Positions 1-5,133 of a stretch of 5,133 nucleotides of DNA are shown piece after piece; the stretch's first letter is position 1, and the number at the start of each line of letters is the position of its first letter. The position numbers were made by a program, and so were the translations under genes. The notes under the pieces are model-generated. The model was not told the DNA's origin and searched no databases. It saw only the letters and a program-made list of their open reading frames with translations. This DNA comes from JAAFIP01 sp043772355 (lineage in GTDB: Bacteria; Pseudomonadota; Gammaproteobacteria; Burkholderiales; Burkholderiaceae_C), in contig JAYVGI010000110.1 of the NCBI GenBank assembly GCA_043772355.1, positions 1 to 5,133 on the forward strand, in the 5' to 3' direction.

Positions 1-179
1 GAAACCGTCAAAAACTATCCTCGCTGGGGCCGATTTTCGCTTTCGACGACCTAAGTCCGACAGGCTGCTAGGCGCGGAGCCTACGAGAGTGCGGTAGCAC
101 GGCAAGGCGACGCAACAACGACAGTAATGATTTAGAAATGGAATGAGCCTATGAAGGGCAGCGCTTCTGTCTCTGTTAC
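1..179. other. Left-edge non-coding stretch with small hairpins, possible repeat or mobile-element remnant
   Basis: No convincing gene is visible here. All three plus-strand frames close early, at 52-54 (TAA), at the TAG at 95-97 and at the TAG at 68-70. Two short perfect hairpins lie close together on the plus strand: TAGGC (69-73) with GCCTA (79-83) around a 5-base loop, and GTGC (89-92) with GCAC (97-100) around GGTA. A competing pairing is AGGCT (62-66) with AGCCT (78-82). No U-tract follows a stem on either strand, so this is not a clear terminator for the hydrolase gene ending at 180. The block at about 45-75 resembles sequence I associate with mobile-element flanks in Betaproteobacteria, but I cannot verify that. 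It could also be the 3' end of a gene beginning outside the window. Confidence 0.3.
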
Positions 180-1004
180 TCAGTTGGTTGTGCCCGTTTT
201 GAAGTACTCTTGCACCGTTTCCCACGCCGCCGTTTGCAGCAGCGTGGCCAGCTCGGGGCTCAGGCCTGCCGTGTAGCTCAGGCCTACGGGCGACTTGCGG
301 TACAGCGTGGCGTACACGGTGCTGGCGGCGAGGTAGGTGCCTGCCAAGCTGGGATGGCGCTTGTCGGCCACATACAGCTCCACGTCGGCTCGCTTGGCGA
401 TGGCCTTGGCAAAGGCCAGGCCTGCGGGGATGACGAGTGCGTCGTTGGCGTTGCCTGCGATGGTGTACTGCTCGGCCAGCGTTGCCGTCATCTCGGGGCG
501 GTCTTTGTAAGCCCAGGACATGAACAGCACAGGGCGCACACCGGTTTTGGCCAGCGTGAGCGCATGTTTTCGCACAGTGTCGTGAAAGACGCTTTGCAAC
601 TGCGCGTGGATCGGGCAGATGCTGCAGTCCATCATGATGGCGGTGTCGTACTGGCGGCCGGGTTTGTTAAAGCGCAGCTCGTTGTCGCCTACAAAAGAAT
701 AGCGACCCAGCCCGTCAGGGCGCAACAGCGACTCCATATCGTGCCAGTCGAGGCCCGAACCGCTGACGGTGGACGAGGTGCCGCGCACGCTGGCACCCGA
801 CGAGGCGACCAATTGGCCCAGATGGCCGTGCATGCTGTTGTTGTAATAGAAAAAGCTGTTGCCTACCCACAGCACAGATTCGGGTTTGGCCCCGATGTCG
901 GTGCGCTTGGGCAGGGTTTGCGCGCTGGCGCTGGCTACGGTGGTGCATAGCGCCAGTAGCGCCAATGTGGGTTTGATCCATGACAGGGTGAGTGCGTTGC
1001 GCAT
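180..1004 (-). CDS. Exported SGNH/GDSL-type hydrolase-like protein
   Basis: This is a predicted secreted or periplasmic protein of 274 residues. Residues 1-28 look like a Sec signal peptide: a positive start, a hydrophobic run at about 13-24, and an ASA motif at 26-28 that would be cut before Gln29. The mature protein opens with VLWVGNSFFYYNN; Gly48-Asn49-Ser50 fits block I of SGNH hydrolases, with Ser50 as nucleophile. A late DKRHPS stretch gives Asp214 and His217, the DxxH pair expected to complete the triad. The order and spacing suit the SGNH fold, and the start resembles DUF4886-like members. Substrates of such proteins include esters and acetylated sugars; none can be assigned here. Cys127 and Cys130 form a CxxC in the exported part, so a disulfide is possible. 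The ATG is supported by GGAG at 1012-1015, seven bases upstream. The gene lies 262 bases past the BKACE gene, so membership in that operon is doubtful. The fold call is fairly firm; the function is open. Confidence 0.78.
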   Translation of the reverse strand: MRNALTLSWIKPTLALLALCTTVASASAQTLPKRTDIGAKPESVLWVGNSFFYYNNSMHGHLGQLVASSGASVRGTSSTVSGSGLDWHDMESLLRPDGLGRYSFVGDNELRFNKPGRQYDTAIMMDCSICPIHAQLQSVFHDTVRKHALTLAKTGVRPVLFMSWAYKDRPEMTATLAEQYTIAGNANDALVIPAGLAFAKAIAKRADVELYVADKRHPSLAGTYLAASTVYATLYRKSPVGLSYTAGLSPELATLLQTAAWETVQEYFKTGTTN

Positions 1005-1011
1005 GGTGATG

Positions 1012-1015
1012 CTCC
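1012..1015 (-). promoter_or_regulatory. Ribosome binding site of the SGNH hydrolase gene
   Basis: On the minus strand GGAG is followed by seven bases and then the ATG at 1004. This is a good Shine-Dalgarno match at normal spacing, and it agrees with the signal peptide beginning at that ATG. Confidence 0.7.
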
Positions 1016-1086
1016 GGTGTTTGCGTGGTAAATGGGTGGCTTGTATCGTGATGATATGTCACTGGCGGCTTGTCTTGGCCTGCCTC

Positions 1087-1122
1087 GCTGTGCTGTGCTG
1101 TGTGTGCTGTGTGTGCTGTGCT
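1087..1122. repeat. Short tandem repeat of GCTGT / GCTGTGTGT units
   Basis: The plus strand reads GCTGT at 1087-1091 and 1092-1096, then GCTGTGTGT at 1097-1105 and again at 1106-1114, then GCTGT at 1115-1119 and a partial GCT. This low-complexity repeat of about 36 bases lies 80-120 bases upstream of the SGNH hydrolase start. Repeats of this kind can change length by slipped-strand replication. It lies outside any coding region, so any effect would be on transcription. Confidence 0.85.
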
Positions 1123-1266
1123 CGCCCTGGCACTTGGTGTGCACAGCTGCGCGGCTGTCCCCCGGCCTGCTCCCGTACAAAGCTTAAAGCACCACCGACC
1201 TGACCTCGCACAAAAGCAAATGCAGAAACAGCCACGTGCAAGAATGCCAACCAAGTCAGTAAACGC

Positions 1267-2190
1267 TTAAAACTTCACCTTGTCAGCCCCTTTAAGCTGC
1301 AAGATCTGCCGGGCTTCGTCAGGCGTGGCAATCTCCAGCCCCAGGCCTTCGATGATGTGGCGCACATTGCGCACCTGGTCGGCATTGCTCCTGGCCAGCG
1401 TGCCCTTGCCCAGCCACAGGCTGTCTTCCAGCCCCACCCGCACATTGCCGCCCATGGAGGCGCTCATGGCGGCGATGCGCATTTGGTGCTTGCCTGCGCC
1501 CAGCACCGACCATTGGTAGTCTTTGCCAAACAAGCGGTCTGCCGTGCGCCGCATATGGGCCACGTCTTCTGGATCGGTGCCAATGCCGCCCAAGATGCCG
1601 AACACCGACTGCACAAAAAACGGGGCTTTCACCAAGCCGCGCTCGGCAAAATGCGCCAGGTTGTAGAGGTGGCCTATGTCGTAGCACTCAAACTCAAAGC
1701 GCGTGTCGTTGGCCGCGCAGGCCGCCAGGGCGTATTCAATGTCTTTGAAGGTGTTGCGAAAAATCAGGTCTCGGCTGTTCTCCAGATGCTGGCGTTCCCA
1801 GTCGTGCTTGAGGTTGGGAAAACGCTCCAGCATCGGGAACAAGGCGAAGTTGACCGAGCCCATGTTGAGCGAGGCCACTTCAGGCGCAAACTTCATGGAA
1901 GGCTGGATGCGCTCTTCAATCGTCATGAAGGGCGAGCCGCCACTGGTGAGGTTGATCACCGCATGGGTTCGTGCCTTGATTTGCGGCAAAAACTTGGCGA
2001 AGGCCTCGGGGCTTTGGTCGGGCTTGCCCGTGATCGGGTCACGCGCATGCAGGTGGATGATGGCCGCGCCCGCCTCGGCTGCGCCTACCGAGGCTTCGAT
2101 GATTTCCTCGGGTGTCACTGGTAAATACGGTGACATCGACGGTGTGTGGATGGCGCCTGTGACGGCGCAGGTGATGATGACTTTGCTCAT
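1267..2190 (-). CDS. Beta-keto acid cleavage enzyme (BKACE, DUF849 family)
   Basis: This is a full-length member (307 residues) of the family that includes 3-keto-5-aminohexanoate cleavage enzyme, Kce. These cytoplasmic TIM-barrel metalloenzymes condense a beta-keto acid with acetyl-CoA and release acetoacetate plus a new CoA thioester. The N-terminus MSKVIITCAVTGAIHTP is typical. IIHLHARDP supplies His46 and His48, matching the zinc ligands His46 and His48 described for Kce. The segment RVGLED supplies Arg251, Glu255 and Asp256, in the same spacing as Kce Arg226, Glu230 and Asp231. NLTSGGSP (80-87) is the usual substrate-side loop. All active-site elements I can check are intact, so it should be active. 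Substrates in the family include aminated, hydroxylated and dicarboxylic keto acids and dehydrocarnitine; the sequence alone does not tell which applies. AGGAG at 2200-2204 supports the ATG. The gene follows coxG by 57 bases and is probably co-transcribed with it. The family is nearly certain; the substrate is unknown. Confidence 0.94.
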   Translation of the reverse strand: MSKVIITCAVTGAIHTPSMSPYLPVTPEEIIEASVGAAEAGAAIIHLHARDPITGKPDQSPEAFAKFLPQIKARTHAVINLTSGGSPFMTIEERIQPSMKFAPEVASLNMGSVNFALFPMLERFPNLKHDWERQHLENSRDLIFRNTFKDIEYALAACAANDTRFEFECYDIGHLYNLAHFAERGLVKAPFFVQSVFGILGGIGTDPEDVAHMRRTADRLFGKDYQWSVLGAGKHQMRIAAMSASMGGNVRVGLEDSLWLGKGTLARSNADQVRNVRHIIEGLGLEIATPDEARQILQLKGADKVKF

Positions 2191-2199
2191 AGGTAATAG

Positions 2200-2204
2200 C
2201 TCCT
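2200..2204 (-). promoter_or_regulatory. Ribosome binding site of the BKACE gene
   Basis: AGGAG on the minus strand stands nine bases before the ATG at 2190, a strong match that fixes the start. Just upstream, a small 5-bp hairpin (2221-2225 with 2232-2236) lies between the coxG stop and this site. It has no U run, so transcription from coxG probably reads through. Confidence 0.75.
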
Positions 2205-2247
2205 GTAAATTTTTCTTCCGATGCCTTTGCTGGCATGCGATGATTTT

Positions 2248-2844
2248 CTACGGTCTACGGAAATACCATGCAACCAGGGCGACAGCCGCTACGCCCACAG
2301 CCAAGGCGATGCGCCATCCGTTGCTGATGCCAGCGCGTTGAGCTTGAGATTCACCGCCCTCAGATGGAGGCTGCAACGCTTCAGTGGGCAGGTCAACTGC
2401 AGGCTGTTTTTGCATCCGCATCTCAAACGATTTGAAAAAATCATCCGCCACTTTAGCCGCCACTGAATCAATCAAACGAGAGCCCACCTGCGCCAACTTG
2501 CCGCCCACGTTAGTCTGCGACGTGTAAGTCAAGCGGGTAACGCCGTCCACGGCTTGCAAGCTCACAGTAGCCTGCCCTTTGCCAAAGCCCGCTGTGCCGC
2601 CCTGGCCTTCGAAGAGGATTTTGTAGGACTCCAAGGGCTCTATGTCTTCCAGGCGAAGTTGCCCGGTACAGCGGGCGCTGACAGGGCCGACCTTCAGAGC
2701 CAACAAAACTTTGTACCTGTCAGGCCCATCGGCCTCGATAGACTCGCACCCGGTAATGCATTGCTGCAAAACTTGCGGGTCGTTCAGCCCGGCCCAGGTT
2801 TGCGCAACGGTGGCGTGGATGGTTCTTTGGCCGTTCAGGTTCAT
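2248..2844 (-). CDS. coxG: CoxG-family SRPBCC protein with C-terminal membrane anchor
   Basis: This 198-residue protein matches the CoxG family (carbon monoxide dehydrogenase subunit G, SRPBCC fold). The family pattern runs through residues 1-145: an early TWAGLNDP, then CITGCESIE, KVGPVSARCTG, an FEGQGGTAGFGKGQA stretch and GGKLAQVGSRLID (114-126), ending in ADDFFKSF. A polar, proline-rich linker (about 146-174) leads to a hydrophobic segment, about residues 178-195, closed by RRP. This looks like a C-terminal tail anchor with the hydrophobic-pocket domain in the cytoplasm. CoxG proteins are linked to recruiting molybdenum CO dehydrogenase to the membrane, and work on a mycobacterial CoxG implicates quinone binding. 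Here the partner is more likely the upstream molybdenum hydroxylase, which lacks the CO dehydrogenase signature. The start lies four bases after the tetR-type stop and has no clear Shine-Dalgarno sequence, so translational coupling is likely. The symbol denotes the family and does not imply CO oxidation. Confidence 0.92.
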   Translation of the reverse strand: MNLNGQRTIHATVAQTWAGLNDPQVLQQCITGCESIEADGPDRYKVLLALKVGPVSARCTGQLRLEDIEPLESYKILFEGQGGTAGFGKGQATVSLQAVDGVTRLTYTSQTNVGGKLAQVGSRLIDSVAAKVADDFFKSFEMRMQKQPAVDLPTEALQPPSEGGESQAQRAGISNGWRIALAVGVAAVALVAWYFRRP

Positions 2845-2848
2845 GGCG

Positions 2849-3505
2849 CTACTTGTTGTTGAGAAGTGCGTTAAAACCGCCCGCTACAAACGGCACCAAG
2901 TCGTCCAATATGGCTTGCGAATCACGGTGTGCACCCTGCCCGCTGTGTGCCATGGCCTCCCAGCGGCCCGTGTCGGCGCACACAAACAGCATGGCAGACA
3001 CCATGTACAAAAATCCATCGATCAGGCGGCCCTCCGGCACCGAGGGCAGCGAGCGCTTGAACTGCTGCATGTACAGCGATGCCACCTCGCTGAAATGCAG
3101 ATTGATCATCTCGGTACCACGCGGCAAGTTAGCGAGGCACCCCATCAGACTGGCGAAATTGCGCCAGCCAGGCTCGCCGTGGCTGGTGGCTTCCAACAAG
3201 GGGGCTACATACATGTGAATCAACCGGTCAATCGCCAAGGGAGATTTTTTGTCAAGCAAAAGTTGCGCATCCAAAGCCTGCCTTCTGGCATCGTTGACGA
3301 TCAGCGCGCGCCTGCCAACTACGGCATTGAACAGCTCCACCTTGGTCCCAAAATGATAGCCAACCACAGCGGCCTGCACATTGCAGCCCAATGCAATGTC
3401 TCTGATAGAGCTGCCCTCGCATCCCAGCTCACTGAAAAGCGCCTCTGCGGTGTCCAAAATGGCCACTCGCGTGTGCTCAGGGTCTCGGCCCGTAGGCCGC
3501 CCCAC
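2849..3505 (-). CDS. TetR-family transcriptional regulator
   Basis: This is a 218-residue DNA-binding regulator. The N-terminal TetR domain spans about residues 10-60: ILDTAEALFSELG forms helix 1, SSIRDIALGCNV begins the helix-turn-helix, and VVGYHFGTKVELF is the recognition helix with the near-invariant YHF and the following K..LF. The C-terminal part (about 85-215) is helical and variable; it should bind a small ligand and form the dimer, and I cannot name the ligand. The start is GTG at 3503-3505. It is the only ATG, GTG or TTG in this frame between the upstream stop (3599-3601) and the DNA-binding domain, and GRP followed by a charged stretch is a common TetR beginning. No good Shine-Dalgarno sequence precedes it. 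A CTG start at 3553 would add 16 residues, rich in Lys and Arg, and cannot be excluded. The gene sits between the molybdenum hydroxylase and coxG, so it probably controls this cluster and itself. Most TetR proteins are repressors. Confidence 0.9.
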   Translation of the reverse strand: MGRPTGRDPEHTRVAILDTAEALFSELGCEGSSIRDIALGCNVQAAVVGYHFGTKVELFNAVVGRRALIVNDARRQALDAQLLLDKKSPLAIDRLIHMYVAPLLEATSHGEPGWRNFASLMGCLANLPRGTEMINLHFSEVASLYMQQFKRSLPSVPEGRLIDGFLYMVSAMLFVCADTGRWEAMAHSGQGAHRDSQAILDDLVPFVAGGFNALLNNK

Positions 3506-3544
3506 GGGGTTGGCACTGGGTTTTCTTTTGCTGACTTGTATCCT

Positions 3545-3597
3545 TGCATTCAGTAGGGAGGCTGGCTTCTTCTGGGTGGTGGGCAGGGTGCATTCAG
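3545..3597 (-). promoter_or_regulatory. Candidate regulatory direct repeat upstream of the tetR-type gene
   Basis: The 9-mer TGCATTCAG occurs exactly at 3545-3553 and 3589-3597, with starts 44 bases apart (about four helical turns). On the minus strand both copies read CTGAATGCA, and both are preceded by CCTA, directly in one copy and with two extra bases in the other. The pair fills the gap just upstream of the regulator start, where an autoregulatory operator would be expected. TetR proteins usually bind palindromes, and I see none of quality here. The function is a guess; the repeat itself is certain. Confidence 0.3.
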
Positions 3598-3654
3598 GCT
3601 AGGTTGGAATCGGTAGTTTACGCGTGCCCAAGCCATCCCAGACGCGCCAGATCG

Positions 3655-5073
3655 TCAGCTTTGCGCAGCCCGAATCAGCTCGCGCAGCTTGCTGGGCCGT
3701 ACCGGAATGGCGTGGATCTTCACGCCGTAGGCGCGCAAGGCATCTTCGATGGCCGAGGTGAGCGCCGAGGGCGCGCCCAAGCGCCCACCCTCGCCACCGC
3801 CTTTGACGCCGTACTCCGAATAAGGCGACGGCGTTTCCACATGCCCGATCTTGAGATTGGCGGGCATCTCGTAAGCAGAAGGCAGAGAAAATTCCGCGAA
3901 ATTCGGGTTGAGAAACTGGCCCGTTTCATCATAGATAAACTCCTCCAGCAGCGTGGTGCCAATGCCGTTGGCCGTGCCGCCCAGCACCTGCCCACCCAGG
4001 GTTTGCGGGTTGACAATGGTGCCGTTGTCGTGCGCAGCCGCGTAATCCAGAATGCCCACCTTGCCCGTCTGCGGGTTCACCTCCACCACCGCAATATGGC
4101 AGACATGGCCCATCATCGGGTAGAACACACCCAGGTGTTTTCTCTCTGGGTGCGGTAGCGTAGAGATCGGATGGTCGTACACGGCTGTAGTCTCCAGGCC
4201 GCTGTCAAACTCGGGTTTGTCTGGAAAATTCAGCCTGAAAAAATTGGCCTGCATGGCGATGTCGGCAATAGCCACCTGGCGCTCCGAGCCCTTGATGCCC
4301 ACCGCGCCATTGCGCAGCTCTAGTCTGTCCACACTGGCCTCCAGCAGATGGCCTGCCAGCAACTTCAGTTTCGCCTTGATCTTGTAGCTGGCGCTCACGC
4401 AGGCCCCAGTGATCATGGTGGCAAACCGGCTGCCTTGCGGCCCCACACCGTTAAAGCCCGAATGCGTATCCGCATAGCCCACCACGATGTCGGACGGCGG
4501 CACGCACAGTTGCTCGGCCAGCACCTGGGTCACTATCGACTCTGGGCTGTTGCCGATAAACACAGCGTTCAGTGTGGCAAACACTTTGCCGGTCGGATCG
4601 ATTCTGAGCAACATGCCTTCGGGCGTACTCGTCAAGGTAAAGCCAGGCGTAGCTACGTTGTTGAGCGACCACCATTCTGTAGGGCCGTACACGCCGCGCT
4701 CCTGGCAAGTGGCCAAGCCCACGCCCACGCAGCGGCCCTGCGCGCGCAGGTCGGCAGCGCGCTTTTTCCAGCCGTTGTAGTCGATGAGTGTTTGCGCTGT
4801 GGACAAAACTTTTTGGTAGTTGCCACTGTCGTAAATATTGCCCGTGGGGATCATGTACGGGAACTCGTTGGGCTGGACCATGTTCATCAGCCGCAGCTCT
4901 ACCTTGTCCATTTTCAGTTCATCGGCCGCCGCGTCGGTCATCCGCTCCATCACCCAGTTGGTCACTTCGGAGCCAAAGCCACGGTAGGGGCCTTGCTGGC
5001 ATTTGTTGGTGAGCACCGCGATCAGCCGCATGCCAAACGAGTTGATTTTGTACGGCCCGGTCACCTGGGACAT
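3655..5073 (-). CDS. Molybdenum hydroxylase large (molybdopterin-binding) subunit, C-terminal part
   Basis: The frame covers the C-terminal 472 residues, from an internal Met, of a xanthine dehydrogenase / CoxL-type catalytic subunit; complete members run to roughly 750-800 residues. These enzymes hydroxylate organic substrates at a molybdenum cofactor and pass electrons through separate iron-sulfur and FAD subunits. Counting from Met at 5073, QQGPYRGFGSE (26-36) sits where CO dehydrogenase carries AYRCSFR, so the active-site Cys is absent and the form resembles the AYRGAGR group. GPQGSRFATMITG (211-223) and GGQVLGGTANGIGTTLLEE (360-378) are cofactor-binding segments. KGGGEGGRLGAP (424-435) carries Glu428, the likely catalytic base. 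Met5073 is probably not the true start: the reading frame continues upstream as conserved protein (AYLQFGVGTNGNA) until a TAG at 5125-5127. The partner subunits are not in the window. I am certain of the superfamily, but substrate and completeness are unknown. Confidence 0.92.
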   Translation of the reverse strand: MSQVTGPYKINSFGMRLIAVLTNKCQQGPYRGFGSEVTNWVMERMTDAAADELKMDKVELRLMNMVQPNEFPYMIPTGNIYDSGNYQKVLSTAQTLIDYNGWKKRAADLRAQGRCVGVGLATCQERGVYGPTEWWSLNNVATPGFTLTSTPEGMLLRIDPTGKVFATLNAVFIGNSPESIVTQVLAEQLCVPPSDIVVGYADTHSGFNGVGPQGSRFATMITGACVSASYKIKAKLKLLAGHLLEASVDRLELRNGAVGIKGSERQVAIADIAMQANFFRLNFPDKPEFDSGLETTAVYDHPISTLPHPERKHLGVFYPMMGHVCHIAVVEVNPQTGKVGILDYAAAHDNGTIVNPQTLGGQVLGGTANGIGTTLLEEFIYDETGQFLNPNFAEFSLPSAYEMPANLKIGHVETPSPYSEYGVKGGGEGGRLGAPSALTSAIEDALRAYGVKIHAIPVRPSKLRELIRAAQS

Positions 5074-5133
5074 GGCATTGCCATTGGTGCCTACGCCAAA
5101 CTGCAGGTAGGCACCGTAGTCGTCCTACACCGT
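5074..5133 (-). pseudogene. In-frame upstream continuation of the molybdenum hydroxylase, broken by TAG
   Basis: Reading the minus strand in the same frame gives Thr-Val-stop, then DDYGAYLQFGVGTNGNA directly joined to Met5073. The stretch after the stop is typical of the conserved substrate-side region of the family (compare the DxGAYLQ-like motifs of CoxL homologues), so translation should pass through it. The TAG at 5125-5127 could come from TTG, TCG, CAG, GAG or AAG by one base change. A true nonsense mutation, a small indel or a base error near a contig end all fit. I take this as the same gene, not a separate one. Confidence 0.6.

Larger units (their letters stand above)
1005..1266. other. 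Intergenic region between the BKACE and SGNH hydrolase genes
   Basis: These 262 bases hold no supported gene. They contain the ribosome binding site for the SGNH gene and a short tandem repeat at 1087-1122. A 5-bp imperfect stem on the minus strand pairs ACAGC with GCTGT in the 1140-1165 area. It has no following T run, so I do not call it a terminator. I could not find a -35/-10 pair good enough to call a promoter. The length of the gap suggests that the hydrolase has its own promoter here, but this is inference. Confidence 0.5.

Noticed and set aside
943..947. Cys20 of the SGNH protein as a lipoprotein attachment site
   Set aside because: The residue before it is Leu, which does not fit a lipobox, and an ASA signal-peptidase I site follows at 26-28.
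210..950. Long plus-strand open frame opposite the SGNH hydrolase gene
   Set aside because: It lies wholly antisense to a gene with signal peptide, motifs and ribosome site; its protein is rich in Gly, Ala, Arg, Val and His and has no family features. High GC content produces such frames.
715..1254. Minus-strand frame covering the intergenic repeat and the start of the SGNH gene
   Set aside because: It overlaps the real gene in another frame, and its codons include the low-complexity tract (Thr-Ala-His repeats). No ribosome site or domain was seen.
1357..2124. 255-codon plus-strand frame opposite the BKACE gene
   Set aside because: It is an antisense shadow of a strongly conserved gene, with no recognisable domain.
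2221..2236. Hairpin ATGCC/GGCAT as terminator between coxG and BKACE
   Set aside because: The stem is only 5 bp with a 6-base loop, and no U run follows on the minus strand.
2642..3556. 304-codon plus-strand frame spanning coxG and the TetR gene
   Set aside because: It crosses two well-supported minus-strand genes; the translation has no domain pattern and is typical of an antisense frame.
3544..4158. 204-codon plus-strand frame over the regulator gap and the end of the molybdenum hydroxylase
   Set aside because: Most of it is antisense to conserved enzyme, and the Arg/His/Ala-rich translation shows no family.
3655..5073. Calling the molybdenum enzyme coxL (CO dehydrogenase)
   Set aside because: The AYRCSFR active-site motif is replaced by a PYRGFGS sequence, so CO oxidation is not supported despite the neighbouring coxG.

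Overview
The window looks like chromosomal DNA of a GC-rich proteobacterium. Codon third positions are rich in G and C, long open frames appear opposite the real genes, and the gene content fits Burkholderiales. A Comamonadaceae-like source is my best guess, made from general protein style and not from any search. All five recognisable genes are on the minus strand, so transcription runs from high to low coordinates. No RNA gene, CRISPR array or complete insertion sequence was found.

In transcription order, the right edge (5133 to 3655) holds the C-terminal part of a molybdenum hydroxylase large subunit of the xanthine dehydrogenase / CoxL superfamily. Its N-terminal part lies beyond the window. 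An in-frame TAG at 5125-5127, only six bases from the edge, interrupts a frame that otherwise reads as conserved protein on its downstream side. After a 149-base gap carrying a 9-bp direct repeat come a TetR-family regulator (3505-2849, GTG start) and, four bases later, a CoxG-family SRPBCC protein with a C-terminal membrane anchor (2844-2248). A further 57 bases on is a BKACE / DUF849 beta-keto acid cleavage enzyme (2190-1267) with the metal-site histidines and the Arg/Glu/Asp active-site set in place.

A 262-base gap with a GCTGT-type tandem repeat separates this group from an exported SGNH-type hydrolase (1004-180), which may be a separate transcription unit. The leftmost 179 bases hold no supported gene but contain small hairpins and could be a dispersed-repeat or mobile-element remnant.

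The inferred story is a catabolic locus. A molybdenum enzyme, not CO dehydrogenase by its signature motif, hydroxylates an organic substrate. CoxG links that enzyme to the membrane or quinone pool, and BKACE cleaves a beta-keto acid formed later in the route using acetyl-CoA. TetR probably senses a substrate or CoA intermediate. The substrate cannot be read from this window. Each family is known; the combination and its unknown substrate are the most interesting part.
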